Assembly (NCBI GenBank): GCA_001804805.1
Contig: MHBH01000039.1
Span: forward strand, 62,001-126,000
Reading direction: 5' to 3'
Source: Lentisphaerae bacterium GWF2_49_21
Lineage (GTDB): Bacteria > Verrucomicrobiota > Lentisphaeria > Victivallales > GWF2-50-93
DNA: 64,000 nt
Made by a program: the position numbers and the translations under genes. Position 1 is the stretch's first letter. Every line of letters begins with the position of its first letter. Under the pieces are notes generated by a model. It was given only the letters and a program-made list of their open reading frames with translations, did no database searches and was not told the origin of the DNA. Shown here one piece after another: positions 50,969 through 60,352 of this stretch.

Positions 50969-52867
50969 CTATATTTCTATCTGCAGGCCGAGTTCTATGA
51001 CACGGCCCGGAGGGATCCTGTAGAACTTGCTCGCGTCAAACGAATTCTTTGACATGAAGGAAAAGATCTTGCGCTGTATGTTTGCAAAAGGCTTTCCGGG
51101 ATTGATGATGAGCGTCTCCCTGCCGAGGAAGAAGGTCGTCTTCATCGGATCGAAATTTATTTTTGCATGCCTGATGTTTTCCAGGGCCTTTGGAATGTCG
51201 GGATTTTCACTGAATCCGTATCTGAGTATTATCCTGTACAGTCCGCAGCCCAGCTCGGTGTCTTCCGCACGTCTGTCCTCGGGGATGAAGGGGACGTCCT
51301 CGTTCCTGACCGAGAGCAGGACTATGGTGTCATGAAGCACCTTGTTGTGCTTGAAGTTGTGCAGGAGCGTCCTTGGTATTCCGGTGGAGTTTCCGCTGAG
51401 GAAGACCGCGGTGCCGGATACTCTCAAGGGTTTGCTGACCTCGATGTCCTTGATGAATATGCCGACAGGAAGGGACTGCGATTCCATTTTTACCCTCAAG
51501 GTCTCCCTGTTGCGCTTCCAGATGATCATCAGGATGTAGACAACTGCCGCGATGAACACCGGTATCCATCCGCCGTACCTTATCTTGATGAGACAGGATA
51601 GGAAGAATGCGATGTTCGCAAGAATGAAGAATGTCGCTACCGGGATGAGCACCACGAGCGGGACCGGCCAGATCTTCCTGGCGATGAAGAGGGCGAGTAT
51701 GGTTGTTATAAGCATTGTTCCGGATACTGCGACCCCGTATGCGCCGGCGAGGTTTCCCGAGCTCTTGAAGACGAGTATGAGAAGGGAGGTGCCGATGAAA
51801 AGGGCCATGTTTATCGACGGCATGTAGACCTGTCCGATCTCCATCGAGGAGGTGTGGATTATATGGAGGCGCGGGCTGAATCCGAGCTGTATCGCCTGCC
51901 GTGTGAGCGAGAATGCGCCGGATATGACGGCCTGCGACGCGATGATGGTTGCGATTGTCGCAAGTGCGACGAGCGGATAGATAAGGGGCACGGGAACTAT
52001 CCTGTAGAACAGGTTTTCCGACATGAGCGGATTGCCCAGCAGATAGGCGCCTTGTCCGAAATAATTCAGCAGAAGGCAGGGGAGCACGATGGTGAACCAC
52101 CCGAACCTGATAGGCTGTTTTCCGAAATGCCCCATGTCGGCGTAGAGGACTTCACCGCCCGTTATGGCCAGCAGGACGGTTCCGAGGACTGCAAATCCCT
52201 GATATTGGTTGTCGATGAAGATATTCACGGCATATACCGGATTGATTGCCCAGATGACACCTGGGTTCTTGAATATCGCGAAGAGTCCGAGCAGGCCTAT
52301 GACGATGAACCAGACAAGCAGGATCGGGCCGAATACTGAGCCGATTTTTGCCGATCCCTTCCTCTGGAAAAGGAAGAGAACGGTCAGTATCGCCATGGAA
52401 ATATATATGATGTAAGGCTGGAATTTGGTGGTTGCGACGTTCAGACCCTCGACGGCGCTGAGCACCGAGATCGAAGGGGTGATGATGCCGTCGCCATAAA
52501 TCAGGGCTGCGCCGAATATCCCGAGTATGGTCAGGATTATGTTCCATTTCGGACTATGGTTCTTGTCGCGCTGGATGAGCGCCATAAGCGCGAGGATGCC
52601 GCCTTCACCCTTGTTGTCCGCCCTCATGAGGAACATCAGGTACTTGACAGAGATGATCAGTATCAGGGACCAGAATATCAGGGACAGTATTCCGAGGATG
52701 TTGCCGGATGTCGCGCCCACCCCGTGGGTCCCTGCGAAACATTCCCTGAACGCATAAAGGGGGCTTGTCCCGATATCGCCATAGACGATGCCGAGCGCTC
52801 CGAGCGCGAGAAGACACAGGTTTTTCCTGGTATCTTCCTTCTGAATTGTATTTTCGATGGTGCTCAT
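50969..52867 (-). CDS. kup: Kup-type potassium uptake protein
   Basis: 632 residues. GDIGTSPLYAFRECF near the start and GDGIITPSISVLSAVEG are the conserved KUP/HAK/KT motifs. About twelve membrane helices are followed by a cytoplasmic C-terminal domain with FLSGNSTGIPRTLLHNFKHNK. It brings in K+ with H+. Upstream of the ATG on the minus strand a weak promoter may lie near 52870-52930. Confidence 0.93.
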   Translation of the reverse strand: MSTIENTIQKEDTRKNLCLLALGALGIVYGDIGTSPLYAFRECFAGTHGVGATSGNILGILSLIFWSLILIISVKYLMFLMRADNKGEGGILALMALIQRDKNHSPKWNIILTILGIFGAALIYGDGIITPSISVLSAVEGLNVATTKFQPYIIYISMAILTVLFLFQRKGSAKIGSVFGPILLVWFIVIGLLGLFAIFKNPGVIWAINPVYAVNIFIDNQYQGFAVLGTVLLAITGGEVLYADMGHFGKQPIRFGWFTIVLPCLLLNYFGQGAYLLGNPLMSENLFYRIVPVPLIYPLVALATIATIIASQAVISGAFSLTRQAIQLGFSPRLHIIHTSSMEIGQVYMPSINMALFIGTSLLILVFKSSGNLAGAYGVAVSGTMLITTILALFIARKIWPVPLVVLIPVATFFILANIAFFLSCLIKIRYGGWIPVFIAAVVYILMIIWKRNRETLRVKMESQSLPVGIFIKDIEVSKPLRVSGTAVFLSGNSTGIPRTLLHNFKHNKVLHDTIVLLSVRNEDVPFIPEDRRAEDTELGCGLYRIILRYGFSENPDIPKALENIRHAKINFDPMKTTFFLGRETLIINPGKPFANIQRKIFSFMSKNSFDASKFYRIPPGRVIELGLQIEI

Positions 52868-53047
52868 AGGATTATTAAAATGTAATATAGGCGAAAGGTC
52901 TGTAAAATAGATGGTATTTGACGGAAATCAACAGGGAAGGATAATCAGCAAACAGATTGAAGAAATCGCAGGACAGACTAGATTAAGGCGCCTTTAAATT
53001 TTAAAATCAAAAATCGCAAATCGAAAATAATCAACAGGAGGTTTATC

Positions 53048-53701
53048 GTGATCAAGAACCGCAACCTTGTTTTTCTCGGGGCTCCCGGAGCCGGAAAAGG
53101 CACTCTCGCCCAGATGCTCTGCCAGGAGATGAAACTCGCACACATTTCGACAGGAGATATCCTCAGGAATGAAATCAAGAACGGCACCGATCTCGGCAAG
53201 AAGGCCAATTCATATGTGACTTCAGGCGGACTCGTGCCCGACGACCTTGTCGCGGACATGGTCGGCAAGAGGCTCCTGGAGAAGGACTGCCAGAACGGAT
53301 TTGTCCTCGACGGATTTCCTCGGACCGTCAACCAGGCCGATCTGCTCGAAAAGGTTCTTGTGAAAATAGGGAAGAAGATTGAAAAGGTCGTCTATTTCGA
53401 AGCCAATGAGGAACTCCTCATCAAGAGGCTTACGGCGCGCCTGCTCTGCAAGAAGTGCAATACCAACTTCAATACGATCTTCAGTCCTCCGATTAAGAAA
53501 GGCATCTGCGACAAGTGCGGGATCGAACTGTACCAGAGGCCCGACGATTCGCTTGAAACGGCGAAGGACCGCCTCAAGATCTACAACGTGCAGACAGCGC
53601 CGCTTGTGCCGTATTATAAGAAGAAGAACCTGCTTTCTGTCATAAACGCCGAGTTGTCCAAGGAAAAGTCATATCCTGAACTCATAAAGGTGCTTTCGTA
53701 A
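53048..53701 (+). CDS. adk: Adenylate kinase with zinc-binding lid
   Basis: 217 residues. GTG start with AGGAGG six bases upstream. GAPGAGKGTLAQML is the P-loop, DGFPRTVNQAD the AMP-site segment, and the lid contains CKKCNTNFNTIF ... CDKCG, the four-cysteine zinc lid of the long-form enzyme. It balances AMP, ADP and ATP. The usual neighbour secY is missing upstream, while map, infA and nikR follow. Confidence 0.95.
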   Translation: MIKNRNLVFLGAPGAGKGTLAQMLCQEMKLAHISTGDILRNEIKNGTDLGKKANSYVTSGGLVPDDLVADMVGKRLLEKDCQNGFVLDGFPRTVNQADLLEKVLVKIGKKIEKVVYFEANEELLIKRLTARLLCKKCNTNFNTIFSPPIKKGICDKCGIELYQRPDDSLETAKDRLKIYNVQTAPLVPYYKKKNLLSVINAELSKEKSYPELIKVLS

Positions 53702-53715
53702 TCTTAGAATAATAA

Positions 53716-53808
53716 TTGAACTTTCAACATTCAACTTTCAACGTCCAACATCGAATGGATAAATTATAATTCGAAGTTGGAGGTTCGATGTTCAATGTTC
53801 GATGTTCC
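53716..53808. repeat. Periodic TTCAA/TTCGA inverted repeat
   Basis: Left arm units TTCAACATTCAACTTTCAAC and right arm units GTTCGATGTTCAATGTTCGA form an imperfect inverted repeat with period near 8-9 bases, like the copy at 47151-47239. It separates adk from map and ends 15 bases before the map start. Confidence 0.75.
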
Positions 53809-53823
53809 TGAAATGGTGCTTTG

Positions 53824-54597
53824 ATGTCCGACAAGCGCGAGTATGTAATATACAACGGCGAGGATGTCTGCGGGATCCGCAGGGCCTCTGAAGCCGCTGC
53901 ATCTGTCCGCGACCAGCTCCCTTCCATGGTCAGGCCCGGAATGAGCACGAAGGAAATTGACAATGTCGCAGCAGCTCTCATACATTCCAAAGGCGGCGTC
54001 AGTGCATTCCTCGGGTACAGGGGATATCCCGGTCAGATCTGCATATCCATCAATGATGAGGTCGTGCACGGGATCGGAAGACCTGACAAATTTGTGAAGA
54101 ACGGAGATCTTGTCAGCCTGGACATTGGCGTGAACCTCGGAGGTTTCATCGGAGATACGGCGGTGAGTTTTGTCCTCGGAGGTACGGAAGATCCCGACAC
54201 TCTTCGGCTTTTGAACTTTACGCGGAAGGCCCTTGAAGAGGGGATAAAGGCTGCAGTTGCCGGCAATTATGTGAAGAATATCAGTGCTGCCGTTGAAAAA
54301 ACTGCGAAATCCGCAAAGCTGGGAATAGTCAGGGAATACTGCGGGCACGGCTGCGGCCGCACTCTGCATGATCCGCCGGAAATACCTAATTATGTGTCGT
54401 TTAGCAGGGGGCCCCAGCTGAGGCCGGGAATGGTTCTTGCGATAGAACCCATGCTCAATCTCGGAACTTCAAAGGTAATAACTGAGTCTGATGGCTGGAC
54501 AGTTCGCACAAGTGATGGTAGATTGTCGGCCCATTTTGAGCATATGATTTTAGTAACGGAATCCAAACCGGAGATTTTAACTTGGCTAAAGATGTAA
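53824..54597 (+). CDS. map: Type I methionine aminopeptidase
   Basis: 257 residues. Metal ligands are in [16 protein letters not shown] (two Asp), [14 protein letters not shown] (His), [11 protein letters not shown] (Glu) and [10 protein letters not shown] (Glu). It removes the initiator Met from nascent proteins. ATG at 53824 is directly preceded by a TTG; no ribosome site is visible because the palindromic repeat ends close upstream. The end overlaps infA by 16 bases. Confidence 0.95.
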   Translation: MSDKREYVIYNGEDVCGIRRASEAAASVRDQLPSMVRPGMSTKEIDNVAAALIHSKGGVSAFLGYRGYPGQICISINDEVVHGIGRPDKFVKNGDLVSLDIGVNLGGFIGDTAVSFVLGGTEDPDTLRLLNFTRKALEEGIKAAVAGNYVKNISAAVEKTAKSAKLGIVREYCGHGCGRTLHDPPEIPNYVSFSRGPQLRPGMVLAIEPMLNLGTSKVITESDGWTVRTSDGRLSAHFEHMILVTESKPEILTWLKM

Positions 54598-54797
54598 TAA
54601 CAGTTGAAGGTACAGTGAAAGAGCTTCTGCCGAACACGATGTTCAAGGTGCAGCTTGACAACGGACATGTCGTCCTTGCCCATATCAGCGGGAAAATGCG
54701 CCTGAACTTCATCCGCATACTTCCTGGTGACAGCGTAATGCTGGAAATGTCTCCATACGACCTCACAAAGGGAAGAATCATCTTCAGGAAGAAATAA
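54582..54797 (+). CDS. infA: Translation initiation factor IF-1
   Basis: 71 residues of S1/OB fold ([33 protein letters not shown] and [18 protein letters not shown]). The start is TTG at 54582 inside the end of map, with CCGGAG seven to eight bases upstream. A TTG start plus overlap suggests tuned expression by coupling to map. Confidence 0.95.
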   Translation: MAKDVITVEGTVKELLPNTMFKVQLDNGHVVLAHISGKMRLNFIRILPGDSVMLEMSPYDLTKGRIIFRKK

Positions 54798-54824
54798 GAT
54801 AAATATAACCGACAGGTTAGATTT

Positions 54825-55247
54825 ATGAGCAAACTCTACCGCTTTGGAATTTCTCTTGAAAAGCCGCTGATCGACGCATTCGACAAGCATATCAGGAAGC
54901 AGAACTACCAGAACAGGTCCGAGGCAATCCGCGACCTCATCCGCAACGAACTTGTCCAGAAGCAGTGGAAGGAAGGCGGTATCGTCGCAGGCGTCATCGT
55001 AATGAACTACAACCACCACAAGCGCGAGCTTGTCAGCAGGATGCTTGATATCCAGCATGATTTCCAGGGACTCATCATATCCACCCAGCATATCCATCTG
55101 ACGCACCATGACTGCCTGGAGATAATAGCCACCAAGGGCAAGGCATCGGAGATCGGGGATCTGGCCTCGAGGCTCAAGGCGCTTATCGGGGTGAAACATG
55201 TCAACTTGAGCATCACCTCGGTCGGCGATGACGGTCATGGCCATTGA
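54825..55247 (+). CDS. nikR: Nickel-responsive regulator NikR
   Basis: 140 residues. An N-terminal ribbon-helix-helix (YRFGISLEKPLIDAFDKHIRKQNYQNRSEAIRDLIRNEL) precedes the ACT-like Ni-binding domain. The nickel site appears in NYNHHKREL and TQHIHLTHHDCLEI, giving the His/His/Cys set known from NikR. Ni2+ binding makes it repress nickel uptake genes. It lies 27 bases after infA, and the Ni transporter lies 1.2 kb further on. Confidence 0.93.
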   Translation: MSKLYRFGISLEKPLIDAFDKHIRKQNYQNRSEAIRDLIRNELVQKQWKEGGIVAGVIVMNYNHHKRELVSRMLDIQHDFQGLIISTQHIHLTHHDCLEIIATKGKASEIGDLASRLKALIGVKHVNLSITSVGDDGHGH

Positions 55248-55293
55248 GCTGTTTTGTCTGTCCACGCGCTCATTAGCAATACCCGGCAGCTGC

Positions 55294-56193
55294 TCACTTC
55301 ATCAACAGGAGGCTGAGGGCCATCACAAGCATTCCGGATACGAGGCCGATGATGCTGTCATGCCCCTTCCCGTATGCCCGGCTTGTCGGCAGGAGTTCAT
55401 CAAGGCTGATATAGACCATGATTCCCGCAACCCCTGCGAAGAGAATGCCCATTATGTGGGACGGGAAATTTTCCATGCCGAAGAAGATTATCATGACAAG
55501 ATAAGCGATTAGCGCGCCGACAAACTCCGCCATGCCGCTGAGCAGTGATAAAATGAATGCCTTCCTCCGGTCTCCTGTCGCGTAGAATATCGGGACCGAC
55601 ACGCTGATGCCCTCGGGGATGTTGTGGAGCGCTATGGCAAAGGCGATTGCGATTCCGACGGCGGGATCCTGCAGGGCCGCCAGGAAGGTAGCAAGACCTT
55701 CCGGGAAATTGTGTATGGTGATCGCGAGTGCAGTGAAAAGCCCCATGCGCAGAAGTCTGCCCTTGCGGACATGGTGATCATGCATCCCCTGTCCGTGGAT
55801 TGAGTGGCCTGCCTGCGGGATGTCGCTGAAGTCGGGGATCGGGGCTGAAGGATTATGAAGGGGGGCGGTCTCCTCCTCGGAATGGATCTCGTGCGGGTTT
55901 TCCGCGGCCGGTATCAGGTTGTCGATGATGGCTATGAGCAGGATGCCGCCGAAGAATGATGCGACGTTCACCCAGGGGCCCCACTGTGGACCAAAGCTTG
56001 CGCTGAGGGCGGAGTTGCCCTTGAAGAATATCTCCACGAATGATACGTACAGCATCACTCCGGCCGAGAAGCCGGTGGCTATCGAGAGGAAGCGGTAGTC
56101 GGTCCTCTTTGCGAAGAACGCGACGGCGCTGCCGACGCCCGTCGCCATTCCCGCGAGCAATGTTAGCCCGAACGCAAACCACAGGTTTGACAT
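55294..56193 (-). CDS. ZIP-family metal transporter (ZupT-like)
   Basis: 299 residues, about eight membrane helices. [12 protein letters not shown] and [15 protein letters not shown] are the paired metal-site helices of ZupT. A His-rich loop ([20 protein letters not shown]) lies between helices. ZIP proteins import Zn2+ and other divalent metals. It is divergent from the nickel ECF genes, which share the same intergenic region. Confidence 0.9.
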   Translation of the reverse strand: MSNLWFAFGLTLLAGMATGVGSAVAFFAKRTDYRFLSIATGFSAGVMLYVSFVEIFFKGNSALSASFGPQWGPWVNVASFFGGILLIAIIDNLIPAAENPHEIHSEEETAPLHNPSAPIPDFSDIPQAGHSIHGQGMHDHHVRKGRLLRMGLFTALAITIHNFPEGLATFLAALQDPAVGIAIAFAIALHNIPEGISVSVPIFYATGDRRKAFILSLLSGMAEFVGALIAYLVMIIFFGMENFPSHIMGILFAGVAGIMVYISLDELLPTSRAYGKGHDSIIGLVSGMLVMALSLLLMK

Positions 56194-56349
56194 ATTCTTA
56201 ATCCTCTGAAGCAGATGAATTATACAGCAGGACTGCCGATTGGAAGTCCTGTACCGCCATTATACTACTTCAAGTTGGGATAAAATCAAAATTGCCCCGG
56301 AATTCCATTTAAGGACACGCTTCAGATAAGTCATAAAAAATCATGTTCC

Positions 56350-56382
56350 ATGGTAGCACGAAAAGAAATATCATGCTATCAT
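56350..56382. promoter_or_regulatory. Candidate NikR operator upstream of nikMN
   Basis: ATGGTAGCA (56350-56358) and TGCTATCAT (56374-56382) form an inverted repeat with 8 of 9 matching positions and a 15-base spacer. NikR operators consist of two short inverted half-sites with a similar spacer. It ends 24 bases before the nikMN ATG, a good position for repression, and nikR is nearby. Confidence 0.6.
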
Positions 56383-56406
56383 ATCCGCATTTCAGGGGAA
56401 ATAACC

Positions 56407-57411
56407 ATGCACATGTCCGATGCACTGCTCTCTCCGGCCGTAGGCGGGGCCTTCTGGCTCGCTACCGGCGGTATTGTCGCATATTCGGCGAAGAAGATAT
56501 CTGAAGAGAATGATAACTCCAGAACCGCCCTCATGGGCGTGGCTGGCGCCTTCATTTTCGCCGCTCAGATGATAAACTTTTCTATCCCGGGAACAGGATC
56601 GAGCGGTCATCTCGGAGGCGGACTGGTCCTGGCGGCCCTTCTCGGTCCATACCGGGCGTTCATCACGCTCGCTTCAGTATTGTTCATACAATGCCTGTTC
56701 TTCGCCGACGGCGGACTTCTTGCCCTCGGATGCAATGTCTTCAATCTTGCGTTCTTCCCGGCATTCATAGCATTTCCATATATATATAAGATGATAGCCG
56801 GGGCAGGGGACAGCAAGGCCCGGCTTGCCACAGGATGCACTGCCGGTGGAATTGCCGGCCTTCTGATGGGGGCGTTCTCGGTTGTCGTCCAGACGGTACT
56901 CTCAGGGATTTCAGATCTTCCGTTCACAACTTTTATCCTGTTCATGCTTCCGATACATTTTGCGATAGGGATTGTGGAAGGAGTCGTGACATTTTTCGTG
57001 GTTTCCTTTGTAATGCAGACCCAGCCCGCAATACTTTCTGCCAATCCTGGAAAGTTGCATCCCGCGAGACATGTCCTTGCGACTTTCGCAATCGCAGCCC
57101 TGATAATGGGAGGGGTAATTGCGTGTTTTGCATCGTCCAGCCCTGATGGGCTTGAGTGGTCAATAACCAAGGTCTCCGGCAAGGAGGAACTTGAGGGAAC
57201 CGGAAACAAGATTGGGGGCTTTCTCTCATCTGTGCAGGAGAAGCTTGCCTTCCTTCCTGATTATGACTTCAGGAATTCCGCCGAAGTCAAAGGTACTGGC
57301 AACATTGGCACATCAACATCAGGCATACTTGGCGCATTCATGGTTTTTGCGCTCGCGGGAGCCTCAGGTTTCATCCTGAGGAACCGATGGAGGGCGACTG
57401 GGAATGCTTGA
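56407..57411 (+). CDS. ECF transporter substrate-binding NikMN-type (CbiM-like) fusion
   Basis: 334 residues. The start at 56407 is set because CbiM/NikM proteins begin Met-His, the His being a metal ligand: MHMSDALLSPAVGG; AGGGGA is upstream. Membrane helices fill residues 1-225. The C-terminal part (FLPDYDFRNSAEVKG ... LGAFMVFALAGASGFILR) resembles NikN fused in frame. It binds and imports Ni2+ or Co2+. With NikR next door, nickel is the better guess. Confidence 0.9.
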   Translation: MHMSDALLSPAVGGAFWLATGGIVAYSAKKISEENDNSRTALMGVAGAFIFAAQMINFSIPGTGSSGHLGGGLVLAALLGPYRAFITLASVLFIQCLFFADGGLLALGCNVFNLAFFPAFIAFPYIYKMIAGAGDSKARLATGCTAGGIAGLLMGAFSVVVQTVLSGISDLPFTTFILFMLPIHFAIGIVEGVVTFFVVSFVMQTQPAILSANPGKLHPARHVLATFAIAALIMGGVIACFASSSPDGLEWSITKVSGKEELEGTGNKIGGFLSSVQEKLAFLPDYDFRNSAEVKGTGNIGTSTSGILGAFMVFALAGASGFILRNRWRATGNA

Positions 57412-58180
57412 ACAGAAGGCACAGGTTGTCGAGTTGATGCGCAGGCAGTCGGTGCGGGAGGAGGGCTGTCCTTCCGCATTTCTTCAAGTTGATCGCAGGA
57501 TATTGATCATTGTCTGGTTCGTTTTCGCAGCGTTTACGGTATCAGTGCCTAAATTCGCTATTGACACCGCAGTTGCCTTCGCGGCATTTCCATTTTTTGT
57601 GATCGTAGCATGCCGTCTGCCAATATTGAAGATGCTCAGGAGATTGCTGATAGTTTTACCGTTCATCCTTCTTGTCGCAGCAGCGAATCCATTCATCGAT
57701 ACCAGGCCTGTATGCGAGATGTTCGGATTGCCGGTGAACGCGGGCATGATCTCCGCCTCGGTGATAATTTTAAAGGCGTTGGTATCGGTGGCTGCAGTTC
57801 TCACGCTTGTCGAACTGATCTCGTTCAATTCGCTGTGCGAATCACTTCTGCGCATGGGCGTGCCGGAAGTTTTCACCACCCAGCTCATGCTCGTGTATCG
57901 CTATGGATTCCTTCTTTCCGATGAAGCGCAGTCCCTCGGCAAGGCGCGCGAACTTCGCAGTTTCGGAAAGCGTGGCAAAGGACTGTCCACCGCCTCCAAA
58001 ATGATCGGTTCACTGCTGGTCCGTTCGGTGTCACGATCTGAACGGGTCTACAAGGCCATGCTCGCAAGAGGCTACAAGGGGAAGTTAATCTACAAGGAAA
58101 GCAAAGGTCTCGGAGCCTCAGACGCGGCCTTTGCGGTGACCGCATGCGTAATCTTCCTGATGGTCAGGATATTCATTTAA
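57404..58180 (+). CDS. ECF transporter T component (NikQ/CbiQ-like)
   Basis: 258 residues overlapping the preceding gene by 8 bases. About five membrane helices; the coupling motif SERVYKAMLARGYKGK matches the Ala-Arg-Gly box of EcfT that docks on the ATPases. It joins the ATPase to NikMN. Confidence 0.9.
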   Translation: MLEQKAQVVELMRRQSVREEGCPSAFLQVDRRILIIVWFVFAAFTVSVPKFAIDTAVAFAAFPFFVIVACRLPILKMLRRLLIVLPFILLVAAANPFIDTRPVCEMFGLPVNAGMISASVIILKALVSVAAVLTLVELISFNSLCESLLRMGVPEVFTTQLMLVYRYGFLLSDEAQSLGKARELRSFGKRGKGLSTASKMIGSLLVRSVSRSERVYKAMLARGYKGKLIYKESKGLGASDAAFAVTACVIFLMVRIFI

Positions 58181-58427
58181 AAATGTGAGCTGATTTCAAA
58201 AATACGAATAACGTTTGTTGCGGGAATAACGTTTGTTGGAGTTCACAGCTTCAGCGTGTCTTAGTATTCAATAGGTTACGCAAGCTGAAGCTTGTACTCC
58301 AACGAAAGCAATCAGCTCAATAGAGGCAATTTTGAAATTGCCTCAATGTACCACAGGCATCCTGCCTGTGGTTTGAAATAGGATTGGAAATACAGGGACA
58401 CAGGCAGGATGCCTGTGTTACATTGCA
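58181..58427. repeat. Stacked palindromic repeats splitting the nickel operon
   Basis: 247 bases with no gene. Contains copies of the CAAGCTGAAGCTTGTACTCC-type repeat (about 58235-58303), AGGCAATTTTGAAATTGCCT (58325-58344), and an outer CAATGTA / TACATTG pair around CACAGGCATCCTGCCTGTG and CACAGGCAGGATGCCTGTG, which are perfect inverted copies (about 58352 and 58399). The last repeat ends 4 bases before the next start codon. Confidence 0.75.
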
Positions 58428-59147
58428 ATGATTAAAATAGAAAATCTCTCATTCACATATCCCGATGGTACGCTTGCGCTTGACGGCGTCTCGTTTGAGA
58501 TACAGGACGGAATGTCCATTGGCATCATCGGCGCGAACGGTGCCGGGAAAACCACGCTGGTGAACCATCTCAACGCATACTGTCTCCCACAGTCAGGCAA
58601 AGTCATCGTCAACGGCATTGAATCCTCGAAGGAGAACTCGGAAAAGCTCAGGAAGGAAGTCGGACTTGTGTTCCAGAATCCTGATGACCAGCTCTTCATG
58701 CCACAGCTAATAGAAGATGTCCTTTTCGGTCCGATGAACCTGGGAATGGAGAAGGATGCAGCGATGCTTGAGGCGGAGAGCGTGATGCGAGAACTCGACA
58801 TCTGGAGACTGCGGATGAAACCGCCGTTCAACCTGTCCCAGGGACAGAAGCGTTTTGCAGCTTTCGCAACCGTTCTTGTCATGAAGCCCTCGGTGCTGGT
58901 CGTCGACGAACCGACATCCGATCTTGATCCGAGGAACCGCAGGAAGCTGATCCGCCTGATGAAGAACCTGAAATCAACGCGTATAATTGTCTCACATGAT
59001 CTGGATTTTGTCTGGGACACCTGCGCGCGAGTCGTGATCATATCCTCAGGGAAACCAGTGGCAGAAGGCGGAACAAAGGAAATCCTGAGCGATAAAAATC
59101 TTCTCGAGACCAACGGCCTTGAACTTCCGATCCGGCTGGCAAATTAA
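58428..59147 (+). CDS. ECF transporter ATPase (NikO/CbiO-like)
   Basis: 239 residues. Walker A GANGAGKTTLVNHL, Q-loop VFQNPDDQLFMP, signature LSQGQKRFAAFA and Walker B VLVVDEPTSDLD are all present. It powers the NikMN-NikQ importer. The N-terminus MIKIENLSFTYPDG fixes the start. No ribosome site precedes it because palindromic repeat DNA ends just 4 bases upstream. Confidence 0.92.
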   Translation: MIKIENLSFTYPDGTLALDGVSFEIQDGMSIGIIGANGAGKTTLVNHLNAYCLPQSGKVIVNGIESSKENSEKLRKEVGLVFQNPDDQLFMPQLIEDVLFGPMNLGMEKDAAMLEAESVMRELDIWRLRMKPPFNLSQGQKRFAAFATVLVMKPSVLVVDEPTSDLDPRNRRKLIRLMKNLKSTRIIVSHDLDFVWDTCARVVIISSGKPVAEGGTKEILSDKNLLETNGLELPIRLAN

Positions 59148-59189
59148 AATTAAGGAATTGCCGGCAAGATGCTAGCGCTCCAATAAGAA

Positions 59190-60275
59190 TTATTTCCATC
59201 TGGAGATCTTTTTAATTATCGCCGAAGCGGTCTCCTCGTCTTTGATGTCCCCAACCCTCAGCCATACGCCTTCGGGCTTCAGGTTCTCCATTATGGTGTC
59301 AAGCTCATCCGGAGAGACACCAAGCTGTATCCCCTTTTTTGCGGCCTGGCATTTCTTGTAGACATGCAGCCAGTCGGTGGCGCGTCCTTTGCCTGCACCA
59401 TAGACCCACTGTATCACATTGAGCTCCTTTATTTCAAGAAGCGAATCGAGATGTGTCAGGGCCTGCGGTCCGTCAAGATGATAGATGCTCGCCTCGGCAA
59501 GCCTGCATTCGCGGACGATCCCCGGCAGGAAGATGTCATCGAACATCTTCTTGGAGATCATGCAGGAGAAGTCGTTTGACGGCACGTGCCAGCGTTTGGA
59601 CGATACGATTCCAGGCCAGGAACAGATGGCCTGTCCGGCAGACTGAAGTTTATCGAGGGAGCAAGTAAAAACCTCCTCAAATACGTCATCAACCTTTTCA
59701 CGGAGCTTTTTCACGTCCTCCGGACAGTCGATCATGTCCATGTTGAGGTTGAGCGGATCGCGGAATGCGGCGATTGCGTCACCACCAGGATGTATGTCGG
59801 TGTAACCGGTATAGAATCTACCTTTGCCTTTTTCTAGGAGGACATCGGTCATTGAGTTTATTTTCTTCCAGTAGAAGTTGTCCTTGGAGAACTTCAACTC
59901 AGAAGCCTTTGACCAGTCGTGGAGGTTTGGAATTCCCCAGCTTGTGCTTTCGCCGTATTCCATTTCCATCCCGAAGAATGCGCTGAAGACTTCGGGTCCG
60001 AGGTTTGGGAAGGCGATAGGGAGTGAGTCGCCGCAGTGGATGGTGTTGGCGGCATGATAGAGCGCGTTGTCGACGATCTGTTCCGAGTCCATCCAGCGGT
60101 CCCTGTGGTTCGAATAAGTTTTTTTGGCCGGGGCCTTTCCTACGGGATTTTTCCTTCCGAAGCTGATGATCACGACGGGACGGTCCAGGATTTCACAGTT
60201 CCAGAATGCGTCCTGTCTTTTGATCCTCATTTCCCAGTCAGGGATGTTCTCGATCGGCATGATTTTATTTTTCAT
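59190..60275 (-). CDS. Uroporphyrinogen decarboxylase-family protein (3)
   Basis: 361 residues with AGGTG about 9 bases before the ATG. Family marks include DGPQALTHLDSLLEIKELNVIQWVYG and WLRVGDIKDEETASAIIKKI, though it is more divergent than the tandem pair at 36861 and 38077. The gene is divergent from an AraC regulator whose likely binding site lies beside its promoter. Substrate unknown; a methyl-transfer or decarboxylation-like reaction is possible by analogy. Confidence 0.75.
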   Translation of the reverse strand: MKNKIMPIENIPDWEMRIKRQDAFWNCEILDRPVVIISFGRKNPVGKAPAKKTYSNHRDRWMDSEQIVDNALYHAANTIHCGDSLPIAFPNLGPEVFSAFFGMEMEYGESTSWGIPNLHDWSKASELKFSKDNFYWKKINSMTDVLLEKGKGRFYTGYTDIHPGGDAIAAFRDPLNLNMDMIDCPEDVKKLREKVDDVFEEVFTCSLDKLQSAGQAICSWPGIVSSKRWHVPSNDFSCMISKKMFDDIFLPGIVRECRLAEASIYHLDGPQALTHLDSLLEIKELNVIQWVYGAGKGRATDWLHVYKKCQAAKKGIQLGVSPDELDTIMENLKPEGVWLRVGDIKDEETASAIIKKISRWK

Positions 60276-60318
60276 CTGGTTTCACCTAGTAATATAGTAA
60301 TTGTTGTTTATTAGGAAT

Positions 60319-60347
60319 ATAATAATGGGTAAATACTGTGTAGGCAA
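60319..60347 (-). promoter_or_regulatory. Promoter of the third URO-D gene
   Basis: On the minus strand a -35 TTGCCT (60342-60347), 17-base spacer and -10 TATTAT (60319-60324, 5/6). A start near 60312 gives a short leader before the ATG at 60275. Confidence 0.5.
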
Positions 60348-60352
60348 TATCA

